Assembly: GCA_030430455.1 (NCBI GenBank)
Contig: JAUIJB010000037.1
Span: forward strand, 1 to 37,787
Direction of reading: 5' to 3'
Length of the DNA stretch: 37,787 nucleotides
From: Verrucomicrobiia bacterium
GTDB lineage: Bacteria > Verrucomicrobiota > Verrucomicrobiia > Verrucomicrobiales > Akkermansiaceae
The notes beneath the pieces were generated by a model. It was given only the letters and a program-made list of their open reading frames with translations, searched no databases and was not told the origin of the DNA. This document shows positions 1 through 9,300 of this stretch, piece by piece; position 1 is the first letter of the stretch; every line of letters begins with the position of its first letter. The position numbers and the translations under genes are program-made.

Positions 1-70
1 AGTGCCAGTTCGAGTGATGGTCGGGGGGAAGCCCGGCGAATAGACGAACGGCGAGTGGGTCATGTAGAAA
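1..70. other. IS-flanking sequence, unassigned
   Basis: This short piece lies outside the left inverted repeat of the insertion sequence. On the minus strand one frame stays open to the window edge and contains the string DFYMTHSPFVYSPG, which could be the tail of a gene interrupted by the element, but the stretch is too short to assign. No 8-bp target duplication matching the other side of the element was found. Confidence 0.3.
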
Positions 71-99
71 TCCGGCTCTTCGACACTAACGCATGACGG
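71..99. repeat. Left terminal inverted repeat of the ISL3 element
   Basis: The repeat matches the reverse complement of 1324-1352 at 23 of 29 positions. The transposase stop codon (complement of 86-88) lies inside it, so the coding region runs into the element end. Confidence 0.85.
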
Positions 100-1330
100 T
101 TTGATGCCTCAGACGTAAAAACAGATAGTCGAGATCACGGACTCCGCAGGCGCGGTGGACTACTTTGGCCACTTGATTGTTGAGGCCCTCAATGCGTCCT
201 GAGGTGACCCGGTGCTTGATGAAGGCAACCACCTTTCCTGCACTTTTCCTGAAGGATCTGGCAAGACGTTCGAAGCTCTTCATGTCACTGGTCTGTGTCA
301 TTTCGCACCAGCTCTCCAACGCCTTCGCTGCACAAGCCGTGTAGCGGTATTCGCAGATCACCCGGAACTGCTCCTTGAGCTGGTAGGCCAGCGAGATGGG
401 TTGGTTTGCCTCAAGCAAGCGATCAAGCCTAGCCTGCGGGTCCGGCTCAAGACCACCGCTGTTGGCGTAGAGGATGTAGCGGCTGCCTTTGATCGCTGCC
501 TTGTCTTCGGCCGAAGCCTCCCGCCATTGAGTCCTGCGGACTTCGTCGATCGCGGCGTTGATGTTGGCGACAAGATGAAGGCGGTCGTAGACGATCGCCG
601 CGCCGGGGAGGTATTCCTCGATCACGGCCTGGTAGGCCCCGCTGCGGTCGATCCCCACGGCCTCGATGCTGGCGCGCTGTTCGGCGGTGAGTTGGTCGAA
701 GAACGCGGCGAGCGTCTGCTTCTTGCGACCCTCGGCCATGTAGACCAGTTCGCCGGTGTCGGCGTTGATCACCACCGTCACGTAGCTGTGCCCTCTGCGC
801 ACAGCCTTTTCATCGATGAGAATCGCCCTGAGCCCGTCGAGCTGAGGCTTGGGAAGATCCGCTTCGAGCACTTTCTTGTCGTAGCGCCGCACGGTATGAT
901 CGGAAATCTCGAACATCGCCGCCACTGCGGTAGCCGGAGCCACGCTCGCCCAGTCGCTGACGGTTCGCATGAAACGCCAGGTGGCCCTGGCCTCGGGATG
1001 GATCTCGGCGGGACGGGTGGTCTGGTAACATTGGCAAGTCCGGCAGTATCCTTGAATGGTCGGAAAAATGATCCAGACGACGAGGCCTTCGCCCAGCGGC
1101 ATATCCATCGCGGCACTTGAGCCTGGCCGATTGCGCGGGAGCCTGTCGTTGCACTCGGGGCAACGGGCGGGTTTGCGCTCGTCGAACCGCAGTTTGATCT
1201 GGGCACCGATCTCCTGGCAGTTTAGCTCCTCGACGACATACCCCTCGAATCTATACAACGCTTTGGAATTACGGACTTTCACACCCGTTTTGAAGCGTAG
1301 GTTCGGGGGGATGTCACCGTTTTCCGTCAT
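86..1330 (-). CDS. ISL3-family transposase
   Basis: This is a cut-and-paste type DDE transposase of 414 residues, the usual ISL3 size. An N-terminal zinc-binding region shows CPEC near residue 44 and a CRTC pair about 35 residues later. A helix-turn-helix-like stretch follows (APATAVAAMFEISDHTVRRY). The catalytic core shows the acidic residues expected of DDE_Tnp_ISL3: Asp in LRAILIDEKAV, Asp in EAVGIDRSGAY and Glu in SGRIEGLNNQ near the C terminus. The start was set at 1330 because MTENGD begins inside the right inverted repeat; the open frame upstream reads into the neighbouring gene and carries no family sequence. No frameshift or internal stop was seen, so the enzyme looks intact. Family assignment is confident; activity is an inference. 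Confidence 0.88.
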   Translation of the reverse strand: MTENGDIPPNLRFKTGVKVRNSKALYRFEGYVVEELNCQEIGAQIKLRFDERKPARCPECNDRLPRNRPGSSAAMDMPLGEGLVVWIIFPTIQGYCRTCQCYQTTRPAEIHPEARATWRFMRTVSDWASVAPATAVAAMFEISDHTVRRYDKKVLEADLPKPQLDGLRAILIDEKAVRRGHSYVTVVINADTGELVYMAEGRKKQTLAAFFDQLTAEQRASIEAVGIDRSGAYQAVIEEYLPGAAIVYDRLHLVANINAAIDEVRRTQWREASAEDKAAIKGSRYILYANSGGLEPDPQARLDRLLEANQPISLAYQLKEQFRVICEYRYTACAAKALESWCEMTQTSDMKSFERLARSFRKSAGKVVAFIKHRVTSGRIEGLNNQVAKVVHRACGVRDLDYLFLRLRHQTVMR

Positions 1331-1352
1331 GCAGAGCAGTCGAAGAGCCGGA
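1324..1352. repeat. Right terminal inverted repeat of the ISL3 element
   Basis: This is the partner of 71-99. The transposase ATG (complement of 1328-1330) lies in the inner conserved block GCATGACGG, so the transposase start codon and the transposon end are the same sequence. Confidence 0.85.
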
Positions 1353-1383
1353 AAGGAGGCTGCCGTTGCATTCACAAACCTTC

Positions 1384-2781
1384 TCACTGGACGTTGATAA
1401 TCACCCGACGATAGGCGTAGAGATTGGGTGAGCCGTTGTCGTTCAGTTCCAGGATCACATGGATGCTTTTCCCGCCCGCATCTGACGGGATGGAAACGGT
1501 GGCGGTGGAGGACGAGCTGTTCTCGATTTTCACGGTGCCTGCGTAGGAGCTGGGTTCCTGATAAAACGACCAAGAGTAGGTCAGCGCGTTCTTGTCTGGA
1601 TCGCTGGAACCATTCGCGTCCAGGTTTGCGGTAGAACCGGGAGCAGCCGGGATTTCCAAAACCCGCCGGGAAGTGTCGCCGTTCACCACAGCGACCGGAT
1701 GGTGGTTGGCCGCGGCAAAATTCGACGTGATGCTCCAGTCCATGCGGGCCGCGAAATCGTTGTCGTAGCCCGCGCTCCAGCGCTTGATCGCCTTGGCACC
1801 TTCCTCAGTATTCCCATACATGTGGTAAGGGTCGTATTGTGTTTCGGACTCTTTGTTGATCTTGGCGACCTCTGACATGCTGCGAATGCCCGCCTTCTTT
1901 TTGAGACTGAATCGACCGCCCCAACCACCTTGATCCACCTTGTCCGGATCGTTCAGGCCGTTGGGAAAGACATGCATGAAGGCCGGGGTGTCACCTTCCG
2001 TGGCCCATTTCGTATCTGGGTAAACCGCACCGAGCGGGCCATGGCTTTGGATGTCGTTCTTTTGGTAAGAACCATTTTTCGGTGGCTGCCAACCATAGAC
2101 AGCGGTGGCCCGGATAAAAAGCAGATCGGGGAAGTTCTTGGCGAGCCAGGCGCCCGCGTCGTCCTGACCGAGGATGTCGAACACGCGCAGCTTGCTGATG
2201 AACTTTGCCAACTCCTCTTTGGAGCGGGTGTGCTGAACTTTCCAGATCGCCTGGGCGAGGTTGTTGCCGCCGCCCCAGAATTGCACCCAAACGGGGCGCG
2301 GATCGTCCCGGTCGACCGCAGCGGTGATGAGTTCCGCGCCTTCGGAGTCCTTGCCCGCGCCCACATCGGCCATGCCGTAGCCGGCTTGACCCAGGACCGA
2401 GATGGATTTCAGGTACGCGTGGGAGGGATACCCCTTCGCATGAACCTGAAGATTCGGCAGCGCCTGCCCATAGGCATCAACAATCTTGTCGAGCATGACC
2501 GTGTTGCTCTGGTTCTTCTTCCAGCACCCGGTCGAGACGATCAACCCCTCGATGTCGAACTCATTGGCGGAAACCAAGAGACGGACCATGGATTGCTTGT
2601 CGTCGGGATCGGCCCCGAGATCGGTGGTGACAATAATGCGCGGCTTGGGGCTGATCAAAACGCCATCAGTTCGGGCGGCGGCCGATTGAGCAGTGGCTGG
2701 TCTGGTCCACGCCATCAGGGCAACAGCGATGGGCACACAAACTGTCAGCCCGAAGAGGTTCGGACGATTGACTGGAAACAT
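1384..2781 (-). CDS. Secreted DUF1593 / nucleoside hydrolase-like protein
   Basis: This 465-residue exported protein has a cleavable signal peptide (hydrophobic core LFGLTVCVPIAVALMAW, then ATAQS). The mature part opens with RIIVTTDLGADPDDKQS near residue 50, resembling the Asp-rich metal site of nucleoside hydrolases (DxDxxxDD). WVQFWGGGNNLAQAIW is typical of DUF1593, which is often annotated as cellulose-binding. The C-terminal 90 residues form an Ig/cadherin-like beta domain (DANGSSDPDKNALTYSWSF to VIINVQ). The gene is last in a same-strand run with the calcium-repeat, PEP-CTERM and GH115 genes, 89 bp behind the previous stop, which suggests a role in extracellular plant or algal polysaccharide use. 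The substrate is unknown. The ISL3 element sits just past its stop codon. Confidence 0.82.
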   Translation of the reverse strand: MFPVNRPNLFGLTVCVPIAVALMAWTRPATAQSAAARTDGVLISPKPRIIVTTDLGADPDDKQSMVRLLVSANEFDIEGLIVSTGCWKKNQSNTVMLDKIVDAYGQALPNLQVHAKGYPSHAYLKSISVLGQAGYGMADVGAGKDSEGAELITAAVDRDDPRPVWVQFWGGGNNLAQAIWKVQHTRSKEELAKFISKLRVFDILGQDDAGAWLAKNFPDLLFIRATAVYGWQPPKNGSYQKNDIQSHGPLGAVYPDTKWATEGDTPAFMHVFPNGLNDPDKVDQGGWGGRFSLKKKAGIRSMSEVAKINKESETQYDPYHMYGNTEEGAKAIKRWSAGYDNDFAARMDWSITSNFAAANHHPVAVVNGDTSRRVLEIPAAPGSTANLDANGSSDPDKNALTYSWSFYQEPSSYAGTVKIENSSSSTATVSIPSDAGGKSIHVILELNDNGSPNLYAYRRVIINVQ

Positions 2782-2870
2782 CTGTCTGATAGGAGTTTGC
2801 CTTTTCAGGGGGACGTTACAACGCGACTCGGAATCGGGGAGAGAGGGGGGGTGATTGATCGGGGTTCGGA

Positions 2871-5381
2871 TTATGGAACGGGGACAAGCTCCACCCGATA
2901 GAAGGCCTTGCCCGTGGGTGGCGCGGTGTCGGTGAAGACATCGGACGCCCCAGCCGGCACCTTTTCCTCGACCACATCCGGGAAGCCCGTGAGATCGGTT
3001 CCCCGGATCAGGCGATAGGTGCGCGATGTGCTCATTCCGCCGACGGTGACTTCGAAATCCCCACCACCATTGAATCCGGCTGACTCGACAACCAGAGGCT
3101 CAGTGGGAGTGACAACCGGGAACGAGGCCGCATCCAGCGGGTCGCTGCCCGCGGCGATCTCGGTGTCGTCGTTGTAGGTGTCGCCATCGGTGTCGGCATC
3201 GAAGGGATTCGTGCCCGCTTGGAACTCCTGCAGGTTGGACAGCGTGTCGGCGTCATCCTGATTGGCGGCGTCGGCGCTGCTTTCCGGATCGAGCCCGTTG
3301 GCGACTTCCCAGTCGTCGGCCATCAAGTCGTTGTCTCCATCAAGGAAGAAGAGGGAGGCGCGGAAGTTATCGAAATGGATGTTCCGAACCGAGGTTGTGT
3401 TCGCAACCACTTTGATCGCCGAAACGGTCACGCGGACGGTGCGGGTTCCTGCGGGTGGGTAGCCGAAAACGGATCGGGTCTTCCATTCTTCGCTCTCCGT
3501 CACGCTGTCGGTTTCGAACGAGACCTGACGTCCGAGGCTGGCATTCGAGGCGTCGAGGAACTCCAGTGCCACGATGCCGTTGTCATACACGTCGCCATCA
3601 TAGAAATCGAAGGTGACGGCGAGTGTTCGCGTCCCGGCGTCGATATCCGTGGCGAGTGACGATACATCGAGATCCTGCCGCATGCTCATGGCCGCGTCGA
3701 CTCCGCCGCTCAGAGCGGAAGCGTCGATGTCCGGATCGGGGGCTCGGCGCTCGGCGGTCGCAAACTGGTTGCCTTCGCTCGAAAAGGAAGGATTGCCAGC
3801 ATCGACTGCTCCGCCAGTGAAGAAATCGGTGACGTAGAAGTCGTTTTCGACTGCGGACCACCCGGTGACCGTGCCTCCCGAGACACCGATGCCCGCGCCG
3901 GACGGCGTCACGACCGGTAATTCGAATCCGCCGTTTACGAACGGGACTGATGTTCCTGGCAAGCTTGCGGCACTGTTGGGATCGCTCGCGAGCGCGACCT
4001 CCAACCAGTCACCGAATCCATCGTCGTCCGAGTCGGGAAAGTCCGGTAGCGTCGGGCCGAAACCGTGATTGACGTCGTTGTTGTCGGTGCCGGCCACTTC
4101 GGGACCGTCCTCCAAGTGGTCGCCATCGGTGTCCGGGTTCGACGGATCAGTGAAATTGTCAAATTCACCGAGGTTCTCGAGACCGTCCAGATCCGGATCT
4201 CCCGCGTCGCCATCGTCCCCGGCGTCGCTGTTTGGGTTGAGTCCGTATTGAATTTCCCAGGCGTCATCCAGGTTGTCGGCGTCGCTGAATGCGTCATTCG
4301 GATTGGTGGCACCGAAGCCGTGGAGTAATCCCTCGTTGTCGGTTCCTTCGACTTCAGCGCCGTCGAGCAGCGTGTCGAAATCGCTGTCATCGAGCGTCGG
4401 GTCCGTGGGGCCAAAGCCGTGACTCGCACCGAGGTTATCAGTGCCATTGACTTCTGGACCGTCATGCAGTCCGTCGTTGTCGCTGTCGGGGTCCAGGGGG
4501 TCGGTGAGTTCGTCGTATTCATCCGCATCGCTCAGACCGTCGTTGTCGAAATCAGTGGTTGTCGGGAGGTCGTTCGGACCCGCGACGTGGCTGAGGTCGG
4601 TGACGCCGTCGCCCGGATCGGCATCAATGATGGTTTGTTCGTAGATGTCGGGGAGCCCGTCACCATCCGAATCCGCTTCGTTGATTGCGCCGGAGAAGTC
4701 ATCGTAGTGGGTGTTTCCCGCTGAGCCGCTGGTGCGAGCATTGACAATCTCGATTTGAAGCGATCGGGCGAGGGCGGGCACCTCGCCTGAGAGGTTCCGT
4801 GCGCCCCAGGGCGCCGGTCCGGTGCCCGTGGTTGCTGTCGGCGCGATGGTGCCAGTGGTAAGCGAGGAGCCGATCGGAAGGGTGCCGGCCACATCGGAGT
4901 AGAAGGTGATGTTGACAGTTCCGTTGTCGGCAGGGTCGTTGTCAGCAAACATGAAATTGAGGCTAACGGTCGCGGTTCCCGTGTCGACGAGAGCAGAATC
5001 ACCGGAAATGTCGATCAACTGGACGATTCTTGCCGGGTTGGAGCTTGAGGTGGATCCGCCGGCCAAACGGTTCGAGGAAAGCCAGTTGGCACCATCGGAC
5101 GCGGTGTCCGGGTCGATGGTCGAGTCGGTCAAACCGGTGGTGCTGGTGAACCAATCGCCCGCGCCGCCGGATCCGGTGGTGCCTGCGGTGGTGATGGTCC
5201 AGCCCGTCGCTCCAAGAACCGCCGTGGCTTCTGAAGGGCCCGGTGTATCTGTCTCGAAGCTTGGATTGACAATGGTGAGAGGGGCGGCCATGGCGCTGTT
5301 CAGGACGAGCACCAGAAGGCATGGCGAAAGCAGGATGGCAGGCCGACCCTGCCACGATGAGGTCGAGAAATGGGTTTTCAT
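2871..5381 (-). CDS. Secreted lectin-domain protein with calcium-binding (TSP3-like) repeats
   Basis: This 836-residue protein has a signal peptide (ILLSPCLLVLVLNSAMAAP). Residues about 33-235 form a beta-sandwich lectin-like domain starting IVNPSFETDTPG, nearly identical to the next gene upstream. Residues about 236-470 are acidic repeats such as DSDGDGLPD, DFDNDGLSD and DSDNDGLHD, the thrombospondin type 3 calcium-loop pattern. A second, diverged copy of the lectin-like domain (VNGGFELP onward) spans about 475-690, followed by more DGDNDLMADDWE repeats and a C-terminal beta segment ending FYRVELVPVP. It has no PEP-CTERM motif or membrane anchor. It probably serves as an extracellular adhesin or scaffold for carbohydrate. 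Enzymatic activity cannot be read from the sequence. Confidence 0.72.
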   Translation of the reverse strand: MKTHFSTSSWQGRPAILLSPCLLVLVLNSAMAAPLTIVNPSFETDTPGPSEATAVLGATGWTITTAGTTGSGGAGDWFTSTTGLTDSTIDPDTASDGANWLSSNRLAGGSTSSSNPARIVQLIDISGDSALVDTGTATVSLNFMFADNDPADNGTVNITFYSDVAGTLPIGSSLTTGTIAPTATTGTGPAPWGARNLSGEVPALARSLQIEIVNARTSGSAGNTHYDDFSGAINEADSDGDGLPDIYEQTIIDADPGDGVTDLSHVAGPNDLPTTTDFDNDGLSDADEYDELTDPLDPDSDNDGLHDGPEVNGTDNLGASHGFGPTDPTLDDSDFDTLLDGAEVEGTDNEGLLHGFGATNPNDAFSDADNLDDAWEIQYGLNPNSDAGDDGDAGDPDLDGLENLGEFDNFTDPSNPDTDGDHLEDGPEVAGTDNNDVNHGFGPTLPDFPDSDDDGFGDWLEVALASDPNSAASLPGTSVPFVNGGFELPVVTPSGAGIGVSGGTVTGWSAVENDFYVTDFFTGGAVDAGNPSFSSEGNQFATAERRAPDPDIDASALSGGVDAAMSMRQDLDVSSLATDIDAGTRTLAVTFDFYDGDVYDNGIVALEFLDASNASLGRQVSFETDSVTESEEWKTRSVFGYPPAGTRTVRVTVSAIKVVANTTSVRNIHFDNFRASLFFLDGDNDLMADDWEVANGLDPESSADAANQDDADTLSNLQEFQAGTNPFDADTDGDTYNDDTEIAAGSDPLDAASFPVVTPTEPLVVESAGFNGGGDFEVTVGGMSTSRTYRLIRGTDLTGFPDVVEEKVPAGASDVFTDTAPPTGKAFYRVELVPVP
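4690..5273 (-). repeat. Near-duplicate domain-coding segment, copy A
   Basis: This part encodes the N-terminal lectin-like domain of the 836-residue protein and is closely similar at DNA and protein level to 5617-6200. Both copies are 584 bp by eye, with no obvious indels. Shared runs include DWFT, LTDSTIDPDTA, NWLSSNRLAGGSTSSS and FMFADNDPADNGTVNITF. Confidence 0.8.
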
Positions 5382-5470
5382 GGGGTATGCGTGGTATGGG
5401 GTTTTTGCTTTGGGCGAGAGGGCAAAAGAGGGTTTCGGATGAGGCGGATGGTTTGCGACCCCTGCGAATG

Positions 5471-5510
5471 GAGGGCCGGAAGGGAAAAACCCAAAACCCG
5501 ACCGGCCCTC
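5471..5510 (-). terminator. Hairpin behind the PEP-CTERM gene
   Basis: GAGGGCCGG (5471-5479) pairs perfectly with CCGGCCCTC (5502-5510) across a 22-base loop. It lies between the stop of the PEP-CTERM gene and the start of the calcium-repeat gene, where it could attenuate transcription or stabilise the upstream mRNA. There is no clear U-run, so an intrinsic terminator is uncertain. Confidence 0.4.
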
Positions 5511-5540
5511 GTTGATTCCGCAGGCGGAAAGCTCGTGCGA

Positions 5541-6296
5541 TCAGCGGCGGCGGCGCAGGAGTGCGAGCATGCCGAGTGAGCCGAGAAGAGCGGCGCTCGG
5601 TTCGGGAACAATGGCTCCGGAGAAGGCATCATAGTGGGTGTTCCCTGCTGAACCACTGCTGCGGTCGTTGACGATTTCAATCTGGAGCGAGCGGGCCAGG
5701 GCGGGCACATCACCTGAAAGGTTCCGAGCTTCCCAAGGCGCAGGATCAGTCCCGTCAAATGCTGTCCTCGCCAAGGTCCCGGTGGAAATAGAGGAACCGA
5801 TTAGGGTCGTGCCAGCTACATCGGAGTAAAAGGTGATGTTGACGGTTCCGTTGTCGGCAGGGTCGTTGTCCGCAAACATGAAGTCGAGACTCACGGTCGC
5901 GGTTCCCAGATCGATGGTGGTTGAGTCACCGGAAATATCGATCAGCTGGACGATTCTAGCCGGGTCGGAACTCGATGTGGATCCGCCGGCCAAACGGTTC
6001 GAGGAAAGCCAGTTATCCCCCGCAGCGGCGGTATCCGGGTCGATGGTTGAGTCGGTCAAACCGGTGGTTGTGGTGAACCAATCGCCTGCGCCACCGGATC
6101 CGGTGGTTCCCGCAGTGGTGATGGTCCAGCCCGTCGCTCCAAGAACCGCCGTGGCTCCTGAAGTGCCCGGAGTATCCGTCTCAAAGCTGGGATTGACGAT
6201 GAGTAGGCTGGCCGCGGTGGCTGGTGTCGCAATGGCGACGAGCGGCAAGCAGACGAGAGTCATAAGCCGCGTGTGTATTTGGGGTCTGGTTTGCAT
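5541..6296 (-). CDS. PEP-CTERM sorting-signal protein with lectin-like domain
   Basis: This 251-residue exported protein consists of a signal peptide (MTLVCLPLVAIATPATAAS), one lectin-like beta domain (IVNPSFETDTPGTSG to THYDAFSGAI) and a classic PEP-CTERM tail. The tail has VPEPS, a hydrophobic stretch AALLGSLGMLALL and a terminal RRRR. PEP-CTERM tails are recognised by exosortases and mark proteins for processing at the cell envelope, commonly in bacteria that make exopolysaccharide; no exosortase lies in this window. The domain is a near copy of the N terminus of the downstream 836-residue protein. The gene begins 36 bp after the GH115 stop, so co-transcription is likely. Met-1 at 6296 is used, although an internal Met twelve codons on would also leave a good signal peptide. 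Confidence 0.82.
   Translation of the reverse strand: MQTRPQIHTRLMTLVCLPLVAIATPATAASLLIVNPSFETDTPGTSGATAVLGATGWTITTAGTTGSGGAGDWFTTTTGLTDSTIDPDTAAAGDNWLSSNRLAGGSTSSSDPARIVQLIDISGDSTTIDLGTATVSLDFMFADNDPADNGTVNITFYSDVAGTTLIGSSISTGTLARTAFDGTDPAPWEARNLSGDVPALARSLQIEIVNDRSSGSAGNTHYDAFSGAIVPEPSAALLGSLGMLALLRRRR
5617..6200 (-). repeat. Near-duplicate domain-coding segment, copy B
   Basis: This is the partner of 4690-5273. It encodes the single domain of the PEP-CTERM protein. The duplication explains the domain in adjacent genes and offers a site for homologous recombination that would delete about 0.9 kb and fuse the two genes. Confidence 0.8.
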
Positions 6297-6332
6297 AGTT
6301 CGAGTTTGTGTTTGTTGTTTTGCTTTCTTCGC

Positions 6333-9300
6333 TCAGGGTCGTTGCACCTCGAGGACCAGAAATCTTCTGTCGGAATCTCCGACTGATTGGGGATCGGTGA
6401 CGGTGGTGAGCGAGTAGGGGGCTTCGCCGCCCGGGTAGGGAACCGTTTCGCTCGACCAGATCGGAGAGGTGGGTGGCAGGTCATCGCCTGCCAGGACGCG
6501 ATAAGTGACGTCGGTGGCATCCCGAGCGCGTTGGAAGACGAGGACGAGGTGGTCCGCGCTCCAGTTGGTGCTCACCGGGGAGCCGTTCGGCATCGTCGGA
6601 TAGGTGCCGGTGGCGTACTCGATGAGATTGGGAATGAGATCGTCGTCCGGGTCCGCGAGGTCGGCGGCGAGGCCGGAGTTCTCAGTGTTGCCGAAGAACG
6701 AGGCCCGCCAGTTCCGGATCGGCTGCCCTCCGAGATTGGCGACGGGCTGAAGCGTGACCTTGTCGAGGAGCACCCAGTAATTGCTGGAGGACGAATTCTT
6801 CCCGACAACGGTGAAGCGGAGGTATTTCGGGCCGCTCGTGCTGAAACTGACGTCCAGGGTTTCGAGGTCGGTGTAGAGTTCGCTGGACCTATAAAGGTCG
6901 TAGTTGCTTCCGATATCGGTGAAGGGCCCGGACGGGTCCTCCGCGACGGCCATCTGGACGATGCCGCGGCTGCTCCATTTCTTGACGCGGACGGTGAGCT
7001 GATAGTCGCCGGCCGCGATGCCGGGGAGTTCCATCGTGGCGAATCGGTCGGCGGCGGTCGCCTGGATGTGAAGACCGGCACCCTCGCTGGCGGGCGGATC
7101 CGTGAAAACCACCACCGAGGTGTTGGTGCTGTTCACGCTCAGATCTTCCGCCTCGAGTTCTCCGGAAGCGATTTCGACGCTGAGTTTGTCGAGCACCACG
7201 CCCGCATCGACCATGCGGATCTCGATGGTCTGTGTCCCTGTGGTGGTGATCTCGTGTTTGGAAATCCCGATCGATGCCGCCCGCACGGTATTCGCGCTCC
7301 AGGCGGAGGAATACTCGGCGGCGTTCACATCGATTACCTGTGGGGCCCCACCGTTAAGAGAGATGGCATACCGCAGGCCGGGGTGATCGGAAGTGATCCG
7401 GTGAGTCGGCAGGCACTGGGTGCGGATACGCACGGGCCCGGTCTGGAAAGCGTGGAACTGATAGGTGAGCGCCGGTGCGTCGGTCGGAAGTGACGCGGCA
7501 TTCAGACTGGCGGCGGTGACCGGCTGGATCGTCATGCCGTCATCCGACGCAGTTGCCTGGTCCTGTTTGCGCCAGCCGGTGCCATCGCCGGCATCGGTGC
7601 GGCTGGTGAAATTCTCGGCCTCGATGACTACCACGCCATTGTTCTCCACGGCGTCGGGCAGCGTGTCGGGTGCGAGACCCATCGGGAAAAAGACTCGAAC
7701 GCCGACCTTCCGCTGCGTGCCTGCGCCGCTGATGGTGATGGTACCGGGCACCGCGTGTCCGCGGGGTGCGTTGTTCCAATCGATCCCCACCTCGATCCTC
7801 GCGTCGGCATTGCCACTGGTCTGGCTGAGGGTGATCCACGGGTCGCTGGCCGTGGCGGACCAGAGCAGCGTAGACCCGCCTTGGTTGAAGACATCGATGA
7901 AATAGGCTGGCTGCGCGATGCCGTTAAACACAGGAAGCTCACCGCGAACGCCCTCATCAAGAGGTGTGGTGGAGCCCTCGATGGCAACGCCGAGAGCGGC
8001 CGCTCCGGACGGGCTGTAGCTGCCGACCGATGGGACGATGAATGGATTTTGGGTTTCGCGCCACCAACCGCTGGCACTGAAGTCGGGGTTGAGCATCTTG
8101 TTCCACTTTCCGCCGGCGTTGACTTCATTGTAGAAGTCGAGCTCCGCGAGAAGCGCCGCATGCGCAGCCTGAGCCTCAGCGGCAGGGGCAGCGGTATCGG
8201 CACGGTTCTGGGTGGCCCACAGCCGGCTGCGTTCGGCTTGCAGGTTGCGGCGGTTCACCTGATAGGAAGCGCGTGCCGGGAAGAGAACCATCTGATAGAA
8301 CGCGGGCTTCTGGTCCGCAGGAAGCTGGTTGTAGATGGCTTCCGCGTCGGCCGTGAGCTGCGCGAACGCGGCCAGCCGCCTAGCGGCCTCGTCACCGTCT
8401 TCCGTGAAGCTGAACCCGCTGCTCGTCCGGCTGAGGTGCTCGGGGCGCTTGACGATGTTGAGGCGGAAGTATTCCTCGAGCACATCGGCGATGGCTGCGG
8501 CATGAGATGGATCAAAAGTGCGCGCCGCCCACTGGGTAAACCATGCGTTTTGGTCGAAGTCCCGGAACGCCTCGGGATGACTGGCGAGGCGGAGGAAGAA
8601 CTCGGTGCCGATCTCGTGCGGCTTGAGGTCGCCGACATTGACGAGCCAGATCTTGTTGGCCTCGAAATCCCATGCCTTCATCATTTCCGAGCGGGTCATC
8701 CCCGGCGGGGTCGAGCAGAACCACAAGTAGCTGGTGGGCACGCCCCAGTAGGAGAGATGATAGTAAACTCCGGAGCCGCCGGAACGTGCGCGCTCCTCGT
8801 CCGTCGAGAGCTGGCGGATGTAGCCGTGGTTGTCGTCCGGCCAGACGATCGTCACGTCGTCCGGCAGGTCGAGCCCGGACTGATACTGCACCAGCGTTTC
8901 CTTGTAGGGGATGAAGATCTGCGGAATCTCCGAAGCTTCGCCGTTGACGTGGTCGGAGATCATCTGCCGCTGGTCCGGGATGATCTCGGTCTCGATCTTC
9001 TCCGCCTTCTCGGCGTTGGTGGTGCCGGCGGGGGCGAGCATGCCGGAGTCATCCCGACCGCGCATGCCGATGGTGTAGATGTTCTCGCAGTCGGCGGTCT
9101 CGACGACGCGCTGCTCCCAGAAATCGTAGATGTTGGAACGATTGGTCCAGTAGTTGTAGGGGCCGAGCACGCCCTGGTCATACTCGTGGCTGTTGCGCAT
9201 CATCGGTTCGTGATGCGAAGTGCTGATGACGATCGCGTGGTCATCGGCGGCCTGCTTGTTTCCGGGCACCAGGTAGAAGGGCGTGGTTTCCACGGGAAAC

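Larger units (their letters stand above)
71..1352 (-). mobile_element. ISL3-family insertion sequence, complete
   Basis: A single transposase gene is bounded by an imperfect inverted repeat of 29 bp, 71-99 against 1324-1352. Fourteen outer bases (TCCGGCTCTTCGAC) and nine inner bases (GCATGACGG) match, separated by six mismatched ones. ISL3 elements typically start with GGCTCTT-like ends, which would put the strict element at 74-1349. The family usually makes 8-bp target duplications; the flanks 66-73 and 1350-1357 do not match, so the copy may be old or rearranged. It lies 31 bp beyond the stop codon of the DUF1593 gene and does not break it. Confidence 0.85.

Noticed and set aside
1..90. Extension of the transposase by a frameshift into DFYMTHSPFVYSPG
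   Set aside because: The stop codon lies within the inverted repeat at the element end, and the length of 414 residues is already normal for ISL3, so no frameshift is needed. The string may belong to flanking DNA.
66..1357. 8-bp target duplication flanking the ISL3 element
   Set aside because: The eight bases on each side (66-73 and 1350-1357) match at only four positions, which is not better than chance.
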